DNA of 64,000 nt, from contig NW_019091356.1 in NCBI RefSeq assembly GCF_001949145.1, positions 3,819,386 through 3,883,385 of the forward strand, in the 5' to 3' direction. Below the pieces are notes generated by a model. The model saw nothing but the letters and a program-made list of their open reading frames with translations, was not told the DNA's origin and searched no databases. This stretch comes from Acanthaster planci. Lineage: Eukaryota; Echinodermata; Asteroidea; Valvatida; Acanthasteridae. The translations under genes and the position numbers were made by a program. Shown piece by piece: positions 61,301-64,000 of this stretch (the stretch's first letter is position 1; each line of letters starts with the position of its first letter).

Positions 61301-63242
61301 AGGGAATTGAGAGTGGGGAAGCACCAGAGGTTCAGGCCTTGAAGGAGAACCTGGTACGGCAGTATGACAACCAGCTTGAGATGATCAAGGCAACGATGAC
61401 TGAGGAGATCGAGTCTCTCACCAAAACCACCCAGCTTCAGTCTGCCAAGGAGCTGGAGGAGATGCAGGTCAACTTCATGAAGGAGCACCAGGCCTTGCTA
61501 GATAAGTTTGTGGAGAGCCAGGATGCCGACATACTGGCCCTCAAACAGCAGCATGATAAAGAACTTCAGGAACAGCATGAACGCTTGCAGAACAACTTTG
61601 AGCAGGAGTTGATCGATGCCCAAGAAGCTCTGCAAGAGGAACAAGCAAAGGAGCTGGAGGAGCTGCGAAAAACACTTGATGAGGAACATGCCAAAGAGAT
61701 CAGTGACTTAAAATCACAGCACTTTGAGGAGCTGGAAGCCCTCAAAATTGAACTTGCAGAAACTTTAAATGATGAAAAAGCAAAGTTGGAGGAGAAGATG
61801 GAGAAGGAGCGAGCTCACATCTTGAATGCTGAGCAGCTCCTTGAAACTATCAAAGCCAAGCATGAGGAAGAGAAGGCGCAGGTCAAGGAAGACCTCGTCT
61901 CTGACCACATGGCTAAGTTCCGGCAGGTCACGGACGAGCTTGAGTCCGAGCACCGCCAGGAGTTGGAGTCCATGAAGGAGATGCTCCGGACCTCCATTGA
62001 AAACGAGTTCAGGGAGAAGATTCGCAGCTTGGAGGAGGAAATCCAAGGCCAGCAGGCAGGAACAGAGGCAGTGAGGGAAAAGCATGAGACGGAACTGATG
62101 GAGCTGAAGCAGAACCACGAAGAGCAGTTGGCTAAGCTACGAACAAACCACGAAGACCAGCTGGAGGCCATAGCCACGGATTCTGAACGTGAGATTGAAG
62201 CTGCCAAGTCAGAGCTGGAGGAGGCCCATCGGAAGGAGGTGCTCCGTCTCCAGAGTGAGCTTGGGGATGAGAAGCAGGCAGCTGTCCTCACTCTCAAAGA
62301 AGTCCATGAGAGCGAGATCGGGAGGCTTCAGGAGGAGCATCGGCAGGAGATGGAAGCCTTGAAGGAGGAGCAGGAGGGAAGAGTCAAGGAGGCAGTGGAG
62401 GAACTGATGAAGAAGCACCAGGAGGAGATTGAGAAGGCTCTTGAGGAACTGCAAGAGCAGTTGATGCATCAAGCTGAGCAGGAAAAAGGTCAGTCTGTCA
62501 ACTCACTTTATAGCGTAGTGTACCATGCTACAAAGCATGCAGACATTAGATAAGTGTACAGAATTAACATGATACATTGTATCTGTGGAAATGTTTGTGG
62601 GTAATTCTTCAGATTTTGGGTTCAATTTTTCCTGTCCCTGTTACACCTAACAAGTGATATTGTTTAGAACTAAAACGCATTCATGCATTTCCCAAGAGTG
62701 ATTTGCAAATTACCAGTAAAACAAATAAAAGGAGTTTGAAAGCAGTTTAAGTAATTGGCTTATCCCCTGTCCAATTACCCACCGAGTGTTACAAGGACAG
62801 AAAATAAATGGCACACGTTGGACCCCAAGTTTATAGAAAAGTGCAAAGAGGAAAGGTCTGAAATTGTTTTTAATTTCCAGCCATGCAAGTTCCCTTTTCT
62901 TAATTTTCAAAACCACTCTCAATTTAAGAAGAAATTTATTTCAAGATTTGACTGTTTCCTCTTCAAGCAAGCTCTTGTGTACATATGCAAAAATTACGGC
63001 ATGCAAGGATTTATGAATTTACTGAGTTTACAGTAGTTGGAGTTGTGATTACCCCCTCTATTGTCCAAACCTGACCTATCCTCTCAAATCATGGCCTTCA
63101 CCTGAACACAGTGGGAGGAGCTGATCCATGACTCGTCAACAAACCCCCCTTTGTTGTTTCAGGTGAGCTGGATCAGATAATGAAAGAGAAAGAAGAACAA
63201 CAGAGGGAGGAGGTAGGAAAGCTTCAAGAGCTCTCAAATCAG
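7265..63242 (+). CDS. AKAP9: AKAP9/pericentrin-type centrosomal scaffold, 5' part (13 exons, continues past window)
   Basis: Thirteen coding exons join in frame into 2779 residues, and the gene runs off the right edge. The N terminus MDDEERKKKLQAGRERLARF closely matches the start of human AKAP9 and resembles that of pericentrin. The NLK/IQEFQQALQQRDDVIRHL junction matches the AKAP9 stretch LQEFEAAIKQRDGII, and ESFGNQIVMIKEQL matches AKAP9 MYGQQIVQMKQEL. The remainder is almost uninterrupted E/K/Q/L-rich heptad coiled coil. These proteins are centrosome and Golgi scaffolds that anchor PKA and other signalling enzymes and microtubule-nucleating factors. A candidate RII-binding helix lies at residues 2273-2291. 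The C-terminal PACT centrosome-targeting domain is not in the window. Because vertebrate AKAP9 and pericentrin are paralogues, an invertebrate gene may equally be called pericentrin-like. Confidence 0.88.
7313..8452 (+). other. AKAP9: AKAP9-like intron 1
   Basis: A 1.14-kb intron. It holds one ambiguous base (N at 8173) and an ATT-rich microsatellite around 8279-8302. No coding segment recognised. Confidence 0.75.
8453..8686 (+). CDS. AKAP9: AKAP9-like coding exon 2
   Basis: This exon encodes residues 17-94 and is phase 0 at both ends (TCTTCTACAG acceptor, TTTGAG|GTAATG donor). It begins LARFQKKKGSPDKRRKKKAK, equivalent to the basic tract after the N-terminal helix of human AKAP9. It then turns into a serine/glycine/aspartate-rich disordered stretch ending SDLMSPISFE. 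The basic cluster could act as a nuclear or polyanion-binding signal, which is inference only. Confidence 0.87.
8687..23102 (+). other. AKAP9: AKAP9-like intron 2 (14.4 kb)
   Basis: The longest intron in the window. It contains a minus-strand tRNA-derived SINE (about 17190-17312), several ACATGTACATGT palindromes (for example 12871-12887, 17937-17952, 18016-18030) and an A16 tract at 16025-16040. The short ORFs in it match no family I recognise and have no splice context. Unseen microexons remain possible. Confidence 0.6.
17190..17312 (-). mobile_element. tRNA-derived SINE, minus strand
   Basis: Read on the minus strand, it has a tRNA-like head: A-box-like GGCCAAGTGGTTA (about 17291-17304), an anticodon-like arm, and a perfect T-arm GTGGGTTCGAGTCCCAC with B box GGTTCGAGTCC (17249-17259). 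The acceptor-stem halves do not pair, so it is not a functional tRNA. Downstream is AAGCACTGAGTG (17194-17205), also found in the copy near 30400-30545. Confidence 0.65.
23103..23141 (+). CDS. AKAP9: AKAP9-like coding exon 3 (39-nt microexon)
   Basis: A 13-codon exon (SDQRSVGTDDLCE, residues 95-107) is flanked by a strong acceptor (TTCTCTTTCTCTTTTCAG) and a perfect donor (GAG|GTAAGT). It is phase 0 on both sides, so it can be included or skipped without disturbing frame. Its composition resembles the disordered N-terminal region around it. The splice-site quality, rather than homology, is the main support. Confidence 0.68.
23329..23540. repeat. Two-copy tandem duplication, 106-bp unit
   Basis: Unit 1 (23329-23434) and unit 2 (23435-about 23540) share GACTCCAACAAA, ACAATTACAGTCTGGAAAGA, TTGTAATGCTCATAGTGGT and CTACAGACTCTGTGAC with few differences. 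Each unit contains an inverted repeat (GAAGACT ... AGTCTTC or AGTCTTT). Confidence 0.9.
24621..24742. repeat. Degenerate minisatellite (GTTGGAGTTTGTGTGATTGG type)
   Basis: Four diverged copies of a phrase like GTTGGAGTYTGTGTGATTGG, the first two followed by GTACTGT and 42 bp apart. On the minus strand it translates as repeated VPNHT-SN, but this is a repeat artefact, not a gene. A related family occurs at 57838-58232. Confidence 0.6.
25180..25237. repeat. Hairpin element, copy 1 (TTAACCCTAA ... TTAGGGTTGA)
   Basis: A near-palindrome of about 58 bases: TTAACCCTAAGAGTCCTCAG pairs with CTGTTAGGGTTGA and GGATTGAGGA across a short loop. A close relative lies at 53937-53995. Confidence 0.7.
28659..28680. 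repeat. Short tandem repeat, GATC/GATT
   Basis: CGATCGATTGATCGATTGATTG is a simple tetranucleotide-type repeat in intron 3. Confidence 0.8.
29915..30127 (+). CDS. AKAP9: AKAP9-like coding exon 4
   Basis: This exon encodes residues 108-178, phase 0 both sides (ATCTGTTCAG acceptor, GCTGAG|GTGGGT donor). It starts a coiled coil (LREARSRIHQLEENLYGKQA) equivalent to the first coil of human AKAP9 after DSPTHLE, and ends in a low-complexity alanine/serine/asparagine tail. The GC-rich coding sequence stands out against AT-rich intron. Confidence 0.85.
30128..34609 (+). other. AKAP9: AKAP9-like intron 4 (4.5 kb)
   Basis: Contains a plus-strand tRNA-derived SINE near 30395-30545 and a C-run at 33457-33467. 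The stretch 32457-32763 has overlapping ORFs on both strands but no recognisable protein family or splice signals. Confidence 0.65.
30395..30545 (+). mobile_element. tRNA-derived SINE, plus strand
   Basis: A decayed tRNA-like head ends in a B-box-like GGTTCCAGCCC (30468-30478) and is followed at 30529-30540 by AAGCACTGAGTG, shared with the minus-strand copy at 17194-17205. The head is more diverged than in that copy. Boundaries are approximate. Confidence 0.55.
34610..34672 (+). CDS. AKAP9: AKAP9-like coding exon 5 (63 nt)
   Basis: This exon encodes 21 residues (179-199, SLESAAKEAEYRAAFEQYNLK) and is phase 0 on both sides. The acceptor is TTGTTTCTTGCAG and the donor CTTAAG|GTAAAT. It is a short coiled-coil segment that brings the reading frame into the conserved QEFQQALQQRD stretch of exon 6. 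Confidence 0.8.
34738..35106. mobile_element. MITE-like element with terminal inverted repeats
   Basis: GATCAAGGACCATAGTTAAC at 34738-34757 is the imperfect inverse of GTTAACTCGTGGTCCTTGATC ending at 35106; the outer 12 bases are perfect. Similarity extends weakly into the flanks (GCAGTTTAGATC and ACAAGTTCGATC). About 369 bp, no coding capacity, no clear target duplication. Confidence 0.55.
37115..37174. other. Assembly gap (60 N)
   Basis: A run of N within intron 5. Any ORF called across it is meaningless. Confidence 1.
38990..39157 (+). CDS. AKAP9: AKAP9-like coding exon 6
   Basis: This exon encodes residues 200-255, phase 0 both sides (TTTTGTCCCAG acceptor, CAGGAG|GTAAAC donor). The peptide IQEFQQALQQRDDVIRHLST followed by NLQGALASRDD is the clearest AKAP9-specific match in the window. 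It corresponds to human LQEFEAAIKQRDGIITQLTA followed by NLQQARREKD, with the same coiled-coil register. Confidence 0.92.
39158..40181 (+). other. AKAP9: AKAP9-like intron 6
   Basis: A 1.0-kb AT-rich intron with a T17 tract at 40062-40078. No embedded feature recognised. Confidence 0.8.
40182..44264 (+). CDS. AKAP9: AKAP9-like coding exon 7 (giant 4083-nt coiled-coil exon)
   Basis: This exon encodes 1361 residues (256-1616), phase 0 both sides (TTAATCCATTCAG acceptor, CTCAG|GTGCAT donor). It opens with SLAEELIHTQEQVTALKQ, matching the AKAP9 segment around AADLLQAKQQIL, then ELDESFGNQIVMIKEQL, matching the AKAP9 MYGQQIVQMKQEL segment. Almost all the rest is heptad coiled coil. The main visible break is a G/S-rich linker around residues 1104-1118 with a serine-proline site (GRKSPE). 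The outer thirds use mostly G/C-ending codons (CTG, GAG, CAG), while the middle (about 40780-42700) uses more A/T-ending codons. No globular domain is seen. Confidence 0.93.
45113..45255. mobile_element. Foldback element, 43-bp arms
   Basis: The left arm 45113-45155 and the reverse complement of 45213-45255 share GGCCTGT, TTTC, GGATTG and a perfect GATCAGTGATC inner end. The whole unit is 143 bp with a 57-base loop. Non-coding, likely a MITE. Confidence 0.65.
47179..47321. mobile_element. Foldback element with GGGC ends and GCCTCCAAG arms
   Basis: The left part (GGGCTATTCACAATAGC..CGCCTCCAAG) is mirrored by the right part (GGGCATTTCAAAACAGCGCGCCTCCAAG when reversed). The inner sequence GAAATCTGTCGACCC is mirrored by GGGTTGACAGATTTC. 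The 143-bp non-coding unit is distinct in sequence from the one at 45113. Confidence 0.6.
49842..50114 (+). CDS. AKAP9: AKAP9-like coding exon 8
   Basis: This exon encodes residues 1617-1707, phase 0 both sides (CCACCACCACAG acceptor, GCAAAG|GTAGGA donor). It is a highly charged coiled coil (LEELRKFFEAKLQALQEEL...). Its last bases and the donor are the first unit of a 47-bp tandem repeat that fills the start of the next intron. Confidence 0.88.
50100..50460. repeat. 47-bp minisatellite spanning the exon 8 splice donor
   Basis: Units repeat as (A/G)GGAGGYCAAG followed by GTRRGATGTGGGTGGGGCTAGG. GT dinucleotides in equivalent positions fall at 50115 (the true donor), 50162, 50209, 50257 and 50306, with looser copies to about 50460. 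Unit divergence grows downstream. The first unit overlaps the last codons of exon 8. Confidence 0.85.
50115..50820 (+). other. AKAP9: AKAP9-like intron 8
   Basis: A 706-bp intron. Roughly its first half is a 47-bp tandem repeat that begins in the exon; the rest is unremarkable. Confidence 0.85.
50821..51055 (+). CDS. AKAP9: AKAP9-like coding exon 9, pericentrin-like segment
   Basis: This exon encodes residues 1708-1785 and leaves phase 1 (TTTTGTTTTCAG acceptor, AGGCAAG|GTGAGT donor). The stretch ELAAMRLSMEQMYAGQLDVE and the following ALAELRQALMVEHREEME resemble the N-terminal coil of human pericentrin (LEALRLSLSNMHTAQLEL ... ALTELREML). It is the most pericentrin-like part of the predicted protein. 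Confidence 0.88.
53937..53995. repeat. Hairpin element, copy 2 (TTAACCCTAAC ... GTTAGGGTTAA)
   Basis: TTAACCCTAACACTCTTCAG and CCTCCAAC pair imperfectly with GTGAAGGATTGAGGAGGGTT and AGGGTTAA. Related to 25180-25237. The GTGAAGGATTGAGGA half also occurs alone at 51586-51600. Confidence 0.7.
57838..58232. repeat. Decayed minisatellite related to 24621-24742
   Basis: Irregularly spaced diverged copies of GTTGGATTTTGTGAGGTTTGGTACTGT occur on the + strand, for example near 58019-58052 and 58187-58215. Copies are too degenerate for an exact period. Confidence 0.45.
58686..58765 (+). CDS. AKAP9: AKAP9-like coding exon 10 (80 nt)
   Basis: Two bases complete the split aspartate codon (residue 1786), and 26 codons follow (EVNSNSKELLSRLKRRLSEE...). 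The acceptor is TTTCTTTTGCAG, the donor ATAGAG|GTCAGT, and the end phase is 0. The incoming phase-1 end of exon 9 fits, so frame is conserved across the 7.6-kb intron. Confidence 0.84.
58766..59323 (+). other. AKAP9: AKAP9-like intron 10
   Basis: A 558-bp intron with pyrimidine-rich 3' end (GTTTTTTCTCCAG). Nothing else recognisable. Confidence 0.8.
59324..59531 (+). CDS. AKAP9: AKAP9-like coding exon 11
   Basis: This exon encodes residues 1813-1881 and ends in phase 1 (TTTTTTCTCCAG acceptor, GCTGAAG|GTGAGG donor). It is coiled coil (SLAHEWDQKVLEQLRHLREE...). A decayed copy of the end of this exon and its donor lies about 115 bp downstream in the intron. Confidence 0.88.
59532..59875 (+). other. 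AKAP9: AKAP9-like intron 11
   Basis: A 344-bp intron whose first third contains a decayed duplicate of the exon 11 end and donor (about 59583-59677). Confidence 0.8.
59583..59677. pseudogene. Decayed tandem duplicate of exon 11 end plus donor
   Basis: Compared with 59467-59563, this block keeps ACACAGRGC, AAGAGGC, AACCAAG/AACCAGG, GGTGA at the donor and a closing CAAAGGTCAT, at a steady offset of about 114-118 bp. A small deletion and many substitutions destroy the coding frame. It is intronic and not expected to be translated. Confidence 0.7.
59876..62488 (+). CDS. AKAP9: AKAP9-like coding exon 12 (2613 nt) with candidate PKA-RII helix
   Basis: The first bases complete the split glutamate codon (1882), then 870 codons follow, ending in phase 1 (TTGTTTGGCAG acceptor, GAAAAAG|GTCAGT donor). 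Layout: coiled coil to residue ~2040; a short acidic/serine-proline linker (residues ~2044-2080, ESSPPQSPERF); a candidate PKA regulatory-subunit anchoring helix (2273-2291); the segment EVQALKENLVRQYDNQLEMI, matching the AKAP9 stretch EDMRQELVRQYQEHQ; then further coil rich in HxxELExLKxE-type repeats. Heptads are mostly unbroken after the linker. Confidence 0.93.
61048..61104 (+). other. AKAP9: Candidate PKA RII-anchoring amphipathic helix
   Basis: Codons for ITDEVARILAEVSMEKAQE (residues 2273-2291) align with the human AKAP9/Yotiao segment LEEEVAKVIVSMSIAFAQQ, which is reported as an RII-binding helix. Hydrophobic and small residues fall on one face (I, V, A, I, L, V, A), and acidic residues precede it, as in known anchoring helices. 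Position relative to the downstream LVRQY segment is also as in the human protein. Binding itself is inferred. Confidence 0.6.
62489..63162 (+). other. AKAP9: AKAP9-like intron 12
   Basis: A 674-bp intron ending in CCCCCCTTTGTTGTTTCAG. No embedded feature recognised. Confidence 0.8.
63163..63242 (+). CDS. AKAP9: AKAP9-like coding exon 13 (80 nt), last exon in window
   Basis: Two bases complete the split glycine codon (2753), then 26 codons (ELDQIMKEKEEQQREEVGKL...) end in phase 0 at AATCAG|GTAAAA. The acceptor is TTGTTGTTTCAG. It continues the coiled coil. No stop codon or 3' UTR is present, and the following 758 bases show no further convincing exon. Confidence 0.83.
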
Positions 63243-64000
63243 GTAAAAATGTGCCACAAAAGGGATTGGCTACTGTTATGTTTCAGCGTGCATGTGTGTG
63301 AATCCGTGAGAACGCCAAATTCTGCTACATTACGGGTGGATACACTTCGAATGAGAGCTGTCAACTTTTTTTCCGTCAACTTTCTGTGAATGGTTGTTTG
63401 CATTAAAAACCTCTCCTTATCATGGATTCTAAACGGATGCGTTATATTTTGCTGGTAAGCTTCTTTTTTTTTTAAATGGTTCTGAAGCTTTCATTTGTGC
63501 AATTTTTTCAATCAGGAAACACTTGTCGTAATTCATGTGCACTAACAGGTTACAAAAAATTGTGTCAAGTCCTAGAGGGGGTTTTTGAACTTCCAGTCAA
63601 GGTTACTACAGAAAAAATGTGTAATTGAAAGATGGTAATTTCCCGATGAGAACTGCAGTAGACTTCAGACCGTACAGTGTCGGTCGTCAAAAATTCTCCA
63701 GATAATGCTGGGAGTTTATATTGAAAAACAAAAAATTCAGAGTAGGTGCCAGATGTCAAAAACTTGAACGTCCTTGTTGATATTATGCGGAAACACAATA
63801 TAGAAATGATTTTCCTGTTTGACTCGTTTCTTGAAAATTTGGCTCAACATTTGATTCCTTACACTCATGGGTTGATTTGTATTATAAGCTTTGTTGGCAT
63901 TTATTTTTCAAGTGGATAGTTTATTTATTTGATTATTTGAAGAAACAAACTTCACTTTTTTGAAGTCAAGAACCGTAATGTCAATTTTTCTAAAAGGGGT
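63243..64000 (+). other. AKAP9: AKAP9-like intron 13, incomplete
   Basis: AT-rich sequence running to the window edge after donor AATCAG|GTAAAA. No acceptor-plus-coil exon is visible, so exon 14 lies outside. Confidence 0.7.

Noticed and set aside
40182-62488. Alternative identity as myosin tail, golgin or another generic coiled-coil protein
   Set aside because: The generic coil could suggest this, but the conserved N terminus, the QRDxxI segment of exon 6 and the RII-like/LVRQY segments are specific to the AKAP9/pericentrin family.
1-64000. Prokaryotic-type systems, CRISPR arrays, intact transposase or reverse transcriptase genes
   Set aside because: None seen. The tandem repeats lack spacer organisation and no ORF outside the two genes shows a recognisable enzyme motif.

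Overview
The window is nuclear DNA from an invertebrate animal. It shows spliced genes with GT/AG introns up to about 14.4 kb, long AT-rich introns, tRNA-derived SINEs, small foldback elements and many copies of the palindrome GTACATGTAC. A marine deuterostome such as an echinoderm, hemichordate or cephalochordate fits best. That placement rests on protein resemblance and repeat style only, so confidence in it is low. The assembly is imperfect: one ambiguous base at 8173 and a 60-base N gap at 37115-37174.

There are two protein-coding genes, both on the + strand, head to tail. (1) Bases 2754-5425 hold a complete four-exon gene for a 388-residue hydroxylysine kinase (HYKK/AGPHD1), an aminoglycoside-phosphotransferase-fold enzyme of lysine catabolism. 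All splice phases agree, but two active-site motifs are atypical. (2) From 7265 to the right edge lies the 5' part of a very large gene for an AKAP9/pericentrin-type centrosomal scaffold. I can place 13 coding exons that join in frame into 2779 residues, and the C-terminal part, including the expected PACT domain, lies beyond the window. Two exons are giant: 4.08 kb at 40182-44264 and 2.61 kb at 59876-62488. Both encode nearly continuous coiled coil. The N terminus matches the shared AKAP9/pericentrin start, exon 6 matches an AKAP9 segment, exon 9 resembles pericentrin, and exon 12 carries a helix like the PKA-RII anchoring helix of human AKAP9 (Yotiao). The protein is therefore probably the single invertebrate counterpart of both vertebrate proteins.

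The rest is intergenic or intronic. It contains two tRNA-derived SINE copies in opposite orientation, four TIR/foldback MITE-like elements (1442-1667, 34738-35106, 45113-45255, 47179-47321), a two-copy hairpin family ending in TTAACCCTAA/TTAGGGTTAA, a 106-bp tandem duplication, a decayed minisatellite family present in two introns, and two tandem duplications that start across a 5' splice junction of the scaffold gene (exon 8/intron 8 and exon 11/intron 11). The last pair is the most unusual structural observation.

The two genes have no obvious functional link (soluble metabolic kinase, centrosome/Golgi scaffold). I found no bacterial-type system, CRISPR array, intact transposase or reverse transcriptase, and no convincing minus-strand gene.
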